DNA of 64,000 nucleotides from Nonomuraea jiangxiensis (GTDB lineage: Bacteria; Actinomycetota; Actinomycetes; Streptosporangiales; Streptosporangiaceae). The stretch is from assembly GCF_900099965.1 (NCBI RefSeq), contig NZ_FNDJ01000034.1, forward strand, positions 58,631 to 122,630. The letters run 5' to 3'. The notes under the pieces are model-generated. The model searched no databases. It saw only the letters and a list, made by a program, of their open reading frames with translations, and was not told the DNA's origin. Shown in pieces: positions 25,971 through 34,703 of the stretch; position 1 is the stretch's first letter; each line of letters begins with the position of its first letter. The position numbers and the translations under genes are program-made.

Positions 25971-27179
25971 TCACGCGTCCCAGGTGACCGGAAGGCTCTT
26001 GATCCCGTAGATGTCGGCGGCCTCCGGGCGCAGGGCGACCTCGTCGGCCGGTACGGCCAGGCGCAGGGTGGGGAAGCGGTTGAGCAGGGCGGGGAAGGCG
26101 ACGCGCATCTCGACGCGGGCGAGTTGCTGGCCCAGGCACTGGTGGATGCCGTGGCTGAAGGCCAGGTGGCCGCCGTCCTGCCGGTGGAGGTCGAGCGTGT
26201 GGGGGTTGGGGAAGCGTTCGGGGTCGCGGTTGGCGGTGTTGAGGGACAGGATGACGGTCGTGCCGGCCGTGATGGTGTGGCCGCCGAGCTCGACGTCCTC
26301 CAGCGCGATCCGGTAGAACTGCTTGGCGACGGACAGGTAGCGCAGCAGCTCTTCCACGGCCTGCTCGGCGAGGCCGGGGTCGGCGCGCAGCGCGGCGAGC
26401 TGCTCCGGGTTCTGCAGCAGGGCGAAGGTGCCCAGTGCCAGCATGTTGGCGGTGGTGTCGAACCCGGCCGACAGCAGGATGAGGGCCATGCCCTGCAGCT
26501 CCTCGTCGGTCAGGTCGCTGTCGGTGAGGTCGCTGAGCACGTCGTCGGTGGGGTTGGCGCGCTTGGCGGCGACCAGTTCGGCGAGATACTGCTGGGTCGC
26601 GATGTAGGCGGCGATCAGTTCCTCGTCGCCGGCCTCGCCGCCGAGGAACTTGTCGATGTTCTCCTGGAAGCGGCCCCGGTCCTCGTACGGCACGCCCAGC
26701 AGCTCACAGATGATGATGGCGGGGATGGGCTTGGCGAACGCGGTCACCAGGTCGGCCGTCGGCCCGGCCTTCTCCATGGCGTCCAGGTGCTCGGCGGTGA
26801 CCTGCTCGACGCGCTCGGTGAGCAGCCGCATCCGGCGGACGGTGAACTTGCCGACCAGCGGTTTGCGGTAGCGGCTGTGTTGGGGATCGTCCATCAGGAG
26901 GAACTCGCCGGGCGGCGCCGGAGGGACCTCGATGTCGCCGTAGTCGATGGTCGGGTGGTGGCGCATGAGCTCCTTGCGGGAGCTGAAGCGGGGGTCGGCC
27001 AGGATCGACCGGGTCAGGTCGTATCCGGTGACCAGCCAGCCCTGGTGCCCGTCGGGGAAGGGGAAGCGGCTGATCGGGCTCTGCTCGCGGGCCTCGATCA
27101 GCTCCTTGGGCGGGTCGAAGGGGCAGCCGGGCTGACGCTCGGTCGGCATCGTCGTGACGGTGTGCAGGGGTGCAGTCAT
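25971..27179 (-). CDS. Cytochrome P450
   Basis: A 402-residue soluble bacterial P450 of usual length. Landmarks: I-helix AGFDTT (oxygen activation), the E-x-x-R of EELLRYL, NRDPERFPNP, and the heme loop FSHGIHQCLG with the proximal Cys. The ATG at 27179 follows AAGGAAAG. It is the last gene of the minus-strand run DUF1048, ABC ATPase, ABC permease, P450, separated from the permease by 61 bp, with hairpins after its stop. A ferredoxin partner is not encoded nearby. It may modify a compound that the ABC pump exports; the substrate is not deducible. Confidence 0.93.
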   Translation of the reverse strand: MTAPLHTVTTMPTERQPGCPFDPPKELIEAREQSPISRFPFPDGHQGWLVTGYDLTRSILADPRFSSRKELMRHHPTIDYGDIEVPPAPPGEFLLMDDPQHSRYRKPLVGKFTVRRMRLLTERVEQVTAEHLDAMEKAGPTADLVTAFAKPIPAIIICELLGVPYEDRGRFQENIDKFLGGEAGDEELIAAYIATQQYLAELVAAKRANPTDDVLSDLTDSDLTDEELQGMALILLSAGFDTTANMLALGTFALLQNPEQLAALRADPGLAEQAVEELLRYLSVAKQFYRIALEDVELGGHTITAGTTVILSLNTANRDPERFPNPHTLDLHRQDGGHLAFSHGIHQCLGQQLARVEMRVAFPALLNRFPTLRLAVPADEVALRPEAADIYGIKSLPVTWDA

Positions 27180-27240
27180 GATCTTTCCTTGTCTCGCGGT
27201 CGTACGTGTTGTGCGGCGATCTGCCTGAGCGCCAGGCTTC

Positions 27241-28005
27241 CTAGGAGATCTTGCGGCGGTAGGTGTTCATGGCGAAGCCGTAGGCGACGATGAGGATGCC
27301 GACGCACCAGGCCAGGGCGATCCAGATGTCGGTGTTCACCGGCTGCTCGGCGAACAGGGCACGGATGGCGTTGACGATGGAGGTCACCGGCTGGTATTCG
27401 GCGAAGACGCGCAGCGGGCCGGGCATGGTGTCGGTGGGCACGAAGGCCGAGCTGAGGAAGGGCAGGAAGATGAGCGGGTAGGAGAACGCGCTCGCGCCTT
27501 CCATGGTCTTGGCGGACAGGCCGGGGATGACGGCGATCCAGGTCAGCGCCAGGGTGAACAGGATCAGGATGCCGGCCACCGACAGCCACGCCAGCACTCC
27601 CGCGCTTGAGCGGAAGCCCATGAGCAGGGCCACGAGCATGACGACCACGAGCGAGACCAGGTTGGCGACCAGCGAGGTCAGCACGTGTGCCCACAACACC
27701 GACGAGCGCGCGGTCGGCATCGACTGGAAGCGCTCGAAGATGCCGCCCTGCATGTCCATGAACAGCCGGTATGCGGTGTAGGCGATGCCCGAGGCCACCG
27801 TGATGAGCAGGATGCCGGGCAGCATGTAGTTCACGTATGACGTGTCCGACCCCGTTCTGATCGCGCCGCCGAACACGTAGACGAACATGAGCATCATGGC
27901 GATCGGCATGATCGCGGTCGTGATGATGGTGTCCGGGCTGCGGGTGATGTGACGCAGGGATCGTCCCAGCAGGACGGTGGTGTCACCGAAGAAATGCTTG
28001 GTCAT
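27241..28005 (-). CDS. ABC-2-type export permease
   Basis: A 254-residue permease with six hydrophobic segments, in the DrrB/daunorubicin-exporter group: an N-terminal amphipathic stretch (LLGRSLRHITRSPDTIITT), MPIAMMLMFVYVFGGAI in helix 1, and the LSAKTMEGASAFSYPLIFLPFLSSAFVP signature region with an LRVFAEYQPVT loop. The ATG at 28005 has AAGGA upstream. It pairs with the ATPase that ends 9 bp upstream. Probably exports an antibiotic or lipid-like substrate. Confidence 0.92.
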   Translation of the reverse strand: MTKHFFGDTTVLLGRSLRHITRSPDTIITTAIMPIAMMLMFVYVFGGAIRTGSDTSYVNYMLPGILLITVASGIAYTAYRLFMDMQGGIFERFQSMPTARSSVLWAHVLTSLVANLVSLVVVMLVALLMGFRSSAGVLAWLSVAGILILFTLALTWIAVIPGLSAKTMEGASAFSYPLIFLPFLSSAFVPTDTMPGPLRVFAEYQPVTSIVNAIRALFAEQPVNTDIWIALAWCVGILIVAYGFAMNTYRRKIS

Positions 28006-28014
28006 CGTTGTTCC

Positions 28015-28779
28015 TTATGCCTTCGTGCCGACGAGGGTGAGGAAGACGTCCTCGAGGGTCGGCTGCTTTTCGACGTATTCGACCTTGGCGGGCGGCAGCA
28101 GTTGCTTGAGCTCGTCCAGGGTGCCGTTGACGATGATCCGGCCCTCGTGCAGGATCGCGATCCGGTCGGCGAGCTGTTCGGCCTCGTCCAGGTACTGGGT
28201 GGTGAGCAGCACCGTGGTGCCGTTGGCGGCCAGGTCCTTGACGGTCTGCCAGACCTCGATGCGGGCCTGGGGGTCGAGCCCGGTGGTGGGCTCGTCGAGG
28301 AAGATGACCGGCGGGTCGCCGATGAGGCTCATCGCGATGTCGAGACGGCGGCGCATGCCGCCCGAGTACGTGGACACCCTCCGGGCGCCCGCGTCGGTGA
28401 GCGAGAAGCGGGCGAGCAGGTCATCGGCGACCTTGCCGGGGTTTCTGAGGTGCCTCAACCGGGCGACCAGCACCAGGTTCTCCCGCCCGCTGAGGATCTC
28501 GTCCACGGCGGCGAACTGTCCGGTGAGGCTGATGCACTCCCGTACGTCGGCCGCCTGCGTGGCGACGTCGAAGCCGTTCACGCGGGCGGTGCCGGCGTCG
28601 GCCTTGAGCAGCGTGGAAAGGATCTTCACGGCCGTGGTCTTGCCCGCCCCGTTGGAGCCGAGCAGGGCGAAGATGCTGCCGCGTGCCACGGTGAAGTCCA
28701 CGCCGCGCAGCACTCGCAGGTCTTTGTAGGACTTCTCCAGTCCGTGCACCTGGATCGCCGGGGCTTGCTGTGTCGTCAT
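28015..28779 (-). CDS. ABC exporter ATPase (DrrA-like)
   Basis: A 254-residue nucleotide-binding subunit: Walker A GSNGAGKTT, Q-loop SLTGQ, signature TYSGGMRRRLD, Walker B VIFLDEPTTGLD and switch His region LLTTQYLDEAE. The C-terminal VEKQPTLEDVFLTLVGTKA is typical of DrrA-type drug-resistance ATPases. The start overlaps the DUF1048 stop by 1 bp (TGATG). With the ABC-2 permease it forms a half-and-half exporter. Confidence 0.95.
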   Translation of the reverse strand: MTTQQAPAIQVHGLEKSYKDLRVLRGVDFTVARGSIFALLGSNGAGKTTAVKILSTLLKADAGTARVNGFDVATQAADVRECISLTGQFAAVDEILSGRENLVLVARLRHLRNPGKVADDLLARFSLTDAGARRVSTYSGGMRRRLDIAMSLIGDPPVIFLDEPTTGLDPQARIEVWQTVKDLAANGTTVLLTTQYLDEAEQLADRIAILHEGRIIVNGTLDELKQLLPPAKVEYVEKQPTLEDVFLTLVGTKA

Positions 28780-29183
28780 CAGTCTGTCCTGTCTCTTCTT
28801 GCGGTGTTCTCGCCGGCGGCGCGGTCGATGGCGCTGGTGAAGCGGTTGCGCTCCCGGGTCCGGTAGTGGCCGAGGGGGTAGTTGGCCATGAACGCCTCGA
28901 CGAACTCCACGGGGTCGTCCCCGAAGATGTCGCGGATCGGGGTCCGGTCGGCGGCGCTCTGCTCGAACAGGTCGGCGAGGTCTTCGTACATCGTCATCGC
29001 GCCGGCGCCATCGGCCGGCCCGAAGTGCATCAGGTACCGCTCCAGCGCTTCGACCGCCGTGCGATAGTTCTCCGGAAGTTGCTTGATGCGCGCCTTGTAC
29101 TGCCGATAGCGCTTCTTCTCCTCCAGTGACCCGGTGACGATCTCCAGGTACTGCAGGTAGCGGCTCTTTGGTTCGTCAGCCAC
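28779..29183 (-). CDS. DUF1048-family protein of the ABC operon
   Basis: A 134-residue helical protein with the DUF1048 pattern: EEKKRYRQYKARIKQLPENY, VEALERYLMHFGPADG, FGDDPVEFVEAFM and a basic tail. The GTG at 29183 follows GGGAGG. It is the first intact gene of the ABC-P450 operon. Immediately upstream is the stub of a PadR gene, so the ancestral order was PadR, DUF1048, ABC, as commonly seen for this family. Confidence 0.85.
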   Translation of the reverse strand: MADEPKSRYLQYLEIVTGSLEEKKRYRQYKARIKQLPENYRTAVEALERYLMHFGPADGAGAMTMYEDLADLFEQSAADRTPIRDIFGDDPVEFVEAFMANYPLGHYRTRERNRFTSAIDRAAGENTARRDRTD

Positions 29184-29186
29184 GTC

Positions 29187-29266
29187 TCATTGCCTCCCTT
29201 GCGAAGCTGTTGGAGCCGTTCGGCCAGGAAGCTCCAGGTCTTCCAGAACTCGTCGAGCGGGGCGGC
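29187..29266 (-). pseudogene. C-terminal stub of a deleted PadR regulator gene
   Basis: On the minus strand the reading frame gives PLDEFWKTWSFLAERLQQLR followed by KGG. This lines up with the PadR C-terminal helix ELATFWAKWEYITSRIDKLK-EGG at 24566. No winged-helix domain exists upstream: the sequence goes directly into the operator-like dyad at 29281. About three quarters of the gene have been deleted, leaving the helix end next to the DUF1048 gene. Confidence 0.65.
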
Positions 29267-29280
29267 CCCCCCATTCCGAC

Positions 29281-29345
29281 TACTCGGTGTTGCTGACTAC
29301 CGGTACAAAGTAACACTGACTACCAGTACTCAGCAACACCGAATA
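29281..29345. promoter_or_regulatory. Complex PadR-type operator: long inverted repeat with internal direct repeat
   Basis: Outer arms TACTCGGTGTTGCTGA (29281-29296) and TCAGCAACACCGAATA (29330-29345) are inverted copies with one mismatch. Inside, CTGACTACCGGTAC (29293-29306) and CTGACTACCAGTAC (29316-29329) are direct copies 23 bp apart. The TACTCGGT half matches the PadR operator at 24921. It precedes the ABC-P450 operon. The 224 bp on its right (29346-29569) hold no gene I can support. Confidence 0.6.
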
Positions 29346-29569
29346 GCGGGGGTGCAAGCCGGTGTGAGTGGGGCTGCCTGGCCGCCTGATCTGTTCATGG
29401 CACCAACCATCGCCGGAGGCGCTGTCACCGGGCCGTCGCGGCGCTGACACGGACGCCGGCACGTAACCGAAGGCATGCTGAAGTCACGTGGCGACGTCGG
29501 CAGCCGGTCGATCCCGGGTGCGGGCGGGCAAGGTCGGAGATCGCCCCTCGTGGGGCGGATCGATGAGCT

Positions 29570-32056
29570 TCAGGAGATCGACAGGCGGTCGTACGCCTCG
29601 AAGGCGTCGCGGACCGCTGTGCCGCCTGTGGTCAGGTCTCGCAGGATCGACGCCAGCCGGACCGGGCCGTCGTTGGACGGCGTACGGTCCAGCGAAGCCC
29701 GGCACAGGTCGCGCAGCTCCTGCTTGGTGCGCTGCCCGCGCAGGAAACCGTCGAAGAACTGGTCCGCGCAGGCGTAGAGGGCCCGGACGGCCATCGCCGA
29801 CTCGATCTCCAGTTCCTCGCGCAGGCGGCCGAGTGCCTGCTCGATCATGCTGGTGAGCGTCTCCGACACCCACTGAACGGTCTCCTCGGCGCGCTGCTCG
29901 GTGGACACCGCCTTCAGCGCGGCCTCCACGGTCAGCCCGTGAGTGGTTCGCTCGACGTTGTTCGGTTCGGACGCCGGCCATGAGCTGGATGCGTCAGGTT
30001 TGTTGCGTCGCGCCCAGGCGGGCACGTCATCGTCGTCGTCCGTCCGCGTGCTGTCCTGGTGCCAGGCCGGCTGCTCGTACGGTCTGCTCTCTTCGCGCCG
30101 CGGCTCCTGCCCGCCGGGGATCTTCCCCCTGACGTCGATGTCGACGACGATCGGCTGCACGATCCGCAGGAACAGGCTCCGGGCACCGTAGCTGGAGCTC
30201 AGGTGGGCCAGATCGGACACCGTCGTGGCGAGGGCCACGTGTCCGTCGTTGCTGAAAGCCTCGGCGAGCGCCGGCAGCGACTGTTGCTCCGGCAGCGTCT
30301 CCTGCGGCAGGTGGGTCCACAACGCCTGCGTCACCCGCTGCTGCAGCTCCACGATCGCCTGGCCCATGGAGGCGTCCACGACCTTCTTGAAGGTGTCGGA
30401 GACGTAATGGCGGCTCCGGATGAACTCCTGCTCCACCGTGTCGAGCCGCAGCCGCTTGGCGTCGGCCCGGACCTCGTTGTACCACTCCTCGTGGGCGCTG
30501 CGGCCGAAACCGGCGGCCATCCACGTCCTGACCTCCTCCGCGGCGGAGGCCGCGGCCGCGTCGAGTTCGTCCGTCCGCCGCCCCTCCTGCACCCGCCGCA
30601 GGTACTCGTCCACGATGTCGCCCAAGGCGTTGGAGAGCCCGCGGAGGATCTTCGTCACGAGCTCGCTCACGATCGCGTCTTCCGTGGGCAGGACGACGTT
30701 CTCCCGGCGCAGCGCCTCGGCCAGGCCGGCGACCGCCTCGACCGCGCGGCGCCCGGCGGCTTCGGTGCCGCTCCGCGCCGCGGCGAACGCGGCCTGGTCC
30801 ATCGCCGCCAGCCGCTCGGCCAGATGTGACAGGACGGGGCCCAGCACCCGCTCGCGCACCTGATCATCCTGGATGACGTCGGCGTGCAGCACCTGGATGC
30901 CGTGCATGCCCACTGCGCCCCGGGCCTGCTGAGACGCGGTTTCGAACTGGTCCTGCGTCAGGTCGGTGTGCGCGGCGTCGTGGTTGAGCAGAATGATCAT
31001 GAAGTCCCCGATGGCCGCCCCGGCGCTCGCCGAACGCGCGAGCCGCTGGATCTCGGCGTCGCTCTCGCTGAAGTGCACCGAGGTCTGCCGCGGCCGTTTG
31101 ATCTGCAGCAGCAGGTCCACCTCGTTCCGCAGGTCCTGCATGAACTGCTGGGCGACGTCGATGCCCCGTTCCTGCGTGCCGGGGAGGTCGATCAGCGTGA
31201 GGTCGCGAACAGGGTTGTTCGGGAACGGGCAGTAGATCCGGACGTCGCGTACCGCGAGGTAGGGGCGCGGCGCGTCCAGCGGGGCGGATGCGGGGGGATA
31301 GGAGACGTGGTCGGCCACCTGGTCGAGCGGGATCTCGCGCACCTGGTCGCGGACAAGTTGCGACCTGTACGAGTGCAGCGACGCCTGAGCCTCGCGGAGC
31401 CGACGCAGATGCTCGGGCGCGGCCGTGAGGTCGTGCTCGGCCGATCGCGGATCCCGGCGATAGCTCTCCCACGTCGGATAGGGATAGCCGGCGAATTCCT
31501 CGATCGTGAACGGCAGACTCAGCCCCAGGGCTTCGTGGCGTGGTTTGAGGTAGACGTCCCTGAACTCGGCGAAGTCGCGCAGCACGACCTCCGCGCGGGC
31601 GGCGTCCGAGTTGGAGATCCGGCTACGTGTCGCGGTGGTGGGAAGCGAGTCCTGCGAGGTCGGCAACACGTTCACGGACAGGCGGTCCAGACCGGAGATC
31701 GACCGGAGAAGGGTGCTCTTGCCCATCTGGGTCTGACCGATCACGCCGATGTTGAGGGTCGTCCGGGACGTTCGCCCCCGGACCGCCTGCAGGTGCACGG
31801 CCGCCTCGGTCAGATCCGCGAGCACGCCCCGGGCGTCGCCGTCGTCGAGGAAGCTCCTCAGGGCAGCACGCAACCCATGGCTCGGCTCATCGGCCGAATC
31901 GTCGCGCCGGGTCTGCTCGACGAGGGACACCAGGTCCGCGAACGCCTGCCGCAGAGCCTCCCATGCCGCGTACGCCTGCTCCGCCTGTGCCCGCCGCTCG
32001 CGCCGCATGGCCAGCACGGCGTTGATCCTGACCTGAATCTCAGACGCGTCCACCAC
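29570..32056 (-). CDS. Dynamin-like large GTPase of the conflict locus
   Basis: An 828-residue P-loop GTPase. A helical N-terminus (1-98) precedes the G domain: G1 GQTQMGKST (107-115), a Ser/Thr-rich switch, G3 DLPGT (290-294) and a G4-like NHDAAHTD near 359. A long helical region follows, with a disordered Asp/Pro/Ser patch around 670-720 and a further helical end (to IEQALGRLREELEIESA). The build resembles bacterial dynamin/GBP-like mechanoenzymes, many of which act in antiphage defence or membrane remodelling. No membrane helix is seen. The GTG start at 32056 lies 12 bp after the membrane-protein stop; it is the last gene of a three-gene operon starting at 34508. Confidence 0.78.
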   Translation of the reverse strand: MVDASEIQVRINAVLAMRRERRAQAEQAYAAWEALRQAFADLVSLVEQTRRDDSADEPSHGLRAALRSFLDDGDARGVLADLTEAAVHLQAVRGRTSRTTLNIGVIGQTQMGKSTLLRSISGLDRLSVNVLPTSQDSLPTTATRSRISNSDAARAEVVLRDFAEFRDVYLKPRHEALGLSLPFTIEEFAGYPYPTWESYRRDPRSAEHDLTAAPEHLRRLREAQASLHSYRSQLVRDQVREIPLDQVADHVSYPPASAPLDAPRPYLAVRDVRIYCPFPNNPVRDLTLIDLPGTQERGIDVAQQFMQDLRNEVDLLLQIKRPRQTSVHFSESDAEIQRLARSASAGAAIGDFMIILLNHDAAHTDLTQDQFETASQQARGAVGMHGIQVLHADVIQDDQVRERVLGPVLSHLAERLAAMDQAAFAAARSGTEAAGRRAVEAVAGLAEALRRENVVLPTEDAIVSELVTKILRGLSNALGDIVDEYLRRVQEGRRTDELDAAAASAAEEVRTWMAAGFGRSAHEEWYNEVRADAKRLRLDTVEQEFIRSRHYVSDTFKKVVDASMGQAIVELQQRVTQALWTHLPQETLPEQQSLPALAEAFSNDGHVALATTVSDLAHLSSSYGARSLFLRIVQPIVVDIDVRGKIPGGQEPRREESRPYEQPAWHQDSTRTDDDDDVPAWARRNKPDASSSWPASEPNNVERTTHGLTVEAALKAVSTEQRAEETVQWVSETLTSMIEQALGRLREELEIESAMAVRALYACADQFFDGFLRGQRTKQELRDLCRASLDRTPSNDGPVRLASILRDLTTGGTAVRDAFEAYDRLSIS

Positions 32057-32068
32057 GCCTCGCCATCT

Positions 32069-33466
32069 CTAGTCGGTCTCTTTCGCGGGTTCCCAGACGT
32101 ACACGGTCACCTGTGCCGTGTCCCGCGCCTGCTTGTTCACCCGGATCGCGGCCAGGCGATCCGGCTTGCCGGGCACGATCACACAGGTCACGTCAGCGAC
32201 GCCGACCGCGACATGCGGGAGATCGGCGGGATGCCGGTACCCGACGTCCTTCTTGCATTCCGGCAGGGTGCCCGCCCGGCCGATCAGGGCGGGCGTCCGC
32301 GGGGCGAGTTCGACGGAGACGCCACGACCCTGGCTGTAACGGAGCCACGGGCCCCGGCCGGCTTCGAAGCCGGGCACAGGTTTCCTGTCACTCTGCCCCA
32401 GGGTGAGAGGCATGGCGACGACCAGCGTCCCGCTCGGTGGACTCACCGGCGTTGCCGGAGTCGCGGCCGGGGTGGGGAAAGGCCGGGTCGGGGACGGAGT
32501 AGGCGCGGCACCGTCAAAGGCTCGTAGGAAGACGGCCGCGCCGGCGATCAGGACGAGGAACGCGCCCGCGCCGCCGAGCAGGATCGGTGTCGCACGCGAG
32601 GACGGAGTGCTGGTCCTGCGCGGTCGCCCGGTGCCTCCGACGGTATGAGGCGCCGCGAACGCGGCATCACGGACGAGCGTCGGCGCGGGCGGCGACGCGC
32701 CCACGGGCCGGGGGACCGGCACGGGTACGGGGGGCGGCAGAGGAGGCGGCGCGGGAGCATCGAGGGACGGGATGAGGGCTTCGCGGTCGGCGCGAGGAGC
32801 CTCGCGGTCACGGTGGGGAACCCTGCGGTCGAGCCGGGGGACGTCACGGTCGAGCACACCCAGGTGGGTGACGCCCTCCCTGCCGAACCGCCCGGCTGTC
32901 TTCCACCCCAGCACGACGCGGGCCGGGGTCGAGGCCGCGAGGGCGTGGTTCCACACGATGTCCCAGTCGTCCAGGTGGATCACCGGCTGGAGCACGATGT
33001 GCCGTTCGACCGCCGGCGGCGCCGTGACCGGCCACGGCGGCGGGCCGGCTTGGCCGGGATGGGGCCGCCGTACCTGGCTCACGGGCGCGTTCCATACGGG
33101 TCGCATGTAGTGTTCGTAGGTGGCGCCGGCCCATCGGGGATAGGACTCGTACAGGTCCGGCAGTTCCGGACCTCCCGTGTCGGCCGCGGAGAACCAGCCG
33201 ACGAAGCAGTACATCTCCCTGGTGCCATCGGAGTGCATGGACTTGCTCAGTTCGGCCGCCTGACAGGCGACTCCCACCAACCGTGCGCCTGGCCGGACGG
33301 TGATCAGGAAGCGGGAGTTCTCCTGGAGTTGCCTGCCGTCGGCGATGACGGCGTACACGGCGCTCTCCAACCACTCGCGGTCGATCCCTGGCGGGCGGAC
33401 CCGCCACCACACGTCGGCCCCGGCGGTACGACCGTAGACCACGGGTGTCCAGAGCTGGTCAGCCAC
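32069..33466 (-). CDS. Single-span membrane protein of the GTPase operon, unknown family
   Basis: A 465-residue protein in four parts: an N-terminal globular domain (1-125, with WWRVRPPGIDREWLESAVYAV and MYCFVGWFSA), a second small domain (about 150-205), a Pro-rich linker (232-262), and one membrane helix (294-316) before an extracytoplasmic Thr/Pro linker and C-terminal domain with two Cys (PECKKDVG, VTCVIVPG). The GTG start overlaps the upstream GTPase stop by 8 bp. The N-domain resembles, in position and hydrophobicity, the GTPase-associated domains described beside prokaryotic immune GTPases, but I cannot name it. It is a candidate sensor or membrane anchor linking the two GTPases. Confidence 0.7.
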   Translation of the reverse strand: MADQLWTPVVYGRTAGADVWWRVRPPGIDREWLESAVYAVIADGRQLQENSRFLITVRPGARLVGVACQAAELSKSMHSDGTREMYCFVGWFSAADTGGPELPDLYESYPRWAGATYEHYMRPVWNAPVSQVRRPHPGQAGPPPWPVTAPPAVERHIVLQPVIHLDDWDIVWNHALAASTPARVVLGWKTAGRFGREGVTHLGVLDRDVPRLDRRVPHRDREAPRADREALIPSLDAPAPPPLPPPVPVPVPRPVGASPPAPTLVRDAAFAAPHTVGGTGRPRRTSTPSSRATPILLGGAGAFLVLIAGAAVFLRAFDGAAPTPSPTRPFPTPAATPATPVSPPSGTLVVAMPLTLGQSDRKPVPGFEAGRGPWLRYSQGRGVSVELAPRTPALIGRAGTLPECKKDVGYRHPADLPHVAVGVADVTCVIVPGKPDRLAAIRVNKQARDTAQVTVYVWEPAKETD

Positions 33467-34508
33467 GGCGGTTCACCGCCCAGCGCGCCGGGGCCCCGCC
33501 TTCGAACACGCGCAGGTTGCGGAGCCGCGGGGTCAGCGCGGAGATCTCCTGGGTGGAACGTTCGAAACGGAGCTGGTTGTGACCGATCGCTTCTTCGACC
33601 GTCCGTAATTCACGCTCCAGTCGCAGCCGCTGGTCACGTACGCTGCGCCGCTTGCTCGGCGGCAGTGCCGCCATCTGCGCGCCGATGCCGTTACGCCTGG
33701 ACGCGAGTTCGCGCAGGTGCAGGTCTTCCTGGTGGGCGGCAGCGCGGTAGTAGTACGTCATGGCGAACAGCAGAGGCAGGTGCACATCGTTCGGATCGAC
33801 GCCGTCCGGCCGGGCGTGACCGCCCGGCATGGGCTGCAGGGGCCCGACCGTCACGGGGCAGACCGCGGTGCATACGCGCGGCTGGAAGGCCACGGGCAGC
33901 AGGTCCCGGATCTCGTGGATGACGCCGGTCAGGGTGCGTCCCGAGCCGCCGCCCCAGTCGATGAGATCCGCCTTGGTGAGCAGGATGGCGATCGACGGCC
34001 ACGCCAACCCGCGCGCGGTCCTGCGGGTGAGGGTCTCGGTCAGCACGCTCGAAATTCGGTGAATGACCATCTCGCGGGCCAGCGGCTCACGGCGTTCGCC
34101 GCTCACAGGCTTACGGAAGTGCTCCCCGTCGAGCGTCACGAAGATGGCGTTGGAAAGCGATATCTTGTCGAGCAGGAATTGCGCGTCGAGCGAGCCGTCC
34201 ACGCCGACGAAATCATGCAGCGCGCCACCACGGAAATCGGTCCAGTCGAGGATCGCCGACGGACTCATCTCCCGGGAGAAGACGAACGTGTAATTGGTGG
34301 GCTTGTCCAGCGTACGCGGCACAAGTGTGCCTTGGCCCAGCTCATGCCATGCCTCTACCAGGGAGACGTCGGCATTGTTGTTGCGCTCGTGCAGGTTGCA
34401 ATTGTCGACTCCCCGCGTCATGGTCGCGTAGAGAGCGTGTAAGTAGGTGGACTTTCCCGAACCCGAGGCGCCGATCATTGAGATCGTCAGCGTGGGTAAA
34501 TTCTGCAT
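33459..34508 (-). CDS. TRAFAC-type GTPase with C-terminal coiled coil
   Basis: A 349-residue protein starting at the ATG at 34508, with GGGGAGGGG just upstream (an ATG 21 bp earlier is the alternative). G1 GASGSGKST (13-21), G3 within LDWTDFRGG (D91-x-x-G94) and G4 TKAD (178-181) identify a GTPase. The C-terminal third is basic and heptad-like (SKRRSVRDQRLRLERELRTV), a probable coiled coil. Similar single or double GTPases are reported with GTPase-associated proteins and effectors in predicted prokaryotic immune operons. It is the first gene of the operon and overlaps the membrane-protein gene. Confidence 0.8.
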   Translation of the reverse strand: MQNLPTLTISMIGASGSGKSTYLHALYATMTRGVDNCNLHERNNNADVSLVEAWHELGQGTLVPRTLDKPTNYTFVFSREMSPSAILDWTDFRGGALHDFVGVDGSLDAQFLLDKISLSNAIFVTLDGEHFRKPVSGERREPLAREMVIHRISSVLTETLTRRTARGLAWPSIAILLTKADLIDWGGGSGRTLTGVIHEIRDLLPVAFQPRVCTAVCPVTVGPLQPMPGGHARPDGVDPNDVHLPLLFAMTYYYRAAAHQEDLHLRELASRRNGIGAQMAALPPSKRRSVRDQRLRLERELRTVEEAIGHNQLRFERSTQEISALTPRLRNLRVFEGGAPARWAVNRRG

Positions 34509-34703
34509 GCGACCCCTCCCCGTCGGCATGACGCATCGAATTTGACACGCGATCGGGTCGAACGGAACGGAAGACAGCGAAGAGTGTCCAAGACGTTACA
34601 GTCGCCGGAAATCGTACTGGGCTGGTCGGGAATTGTGCGGACGGGCGTCAGGTATAGCGGGTGGTGATTAATTTGATTTCCGGCGGTCCGCGGTTCCGGC
34701 GTG

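Noticed and set aside
15308..29183. Specialised-metabolite gene cluster (SARP, MFS, P450, ABC)
   Set aside because: No core biosynthetic enzyme (PKS, NRPS, terpene or RiPP) is present, and the operons are separate.
34509..34703. Clear sigma-70 promoter for the GTPase operon
   Set aside because: A TTGGAC-like hexamer exists, but no acceptable -10 at the right distance was found.
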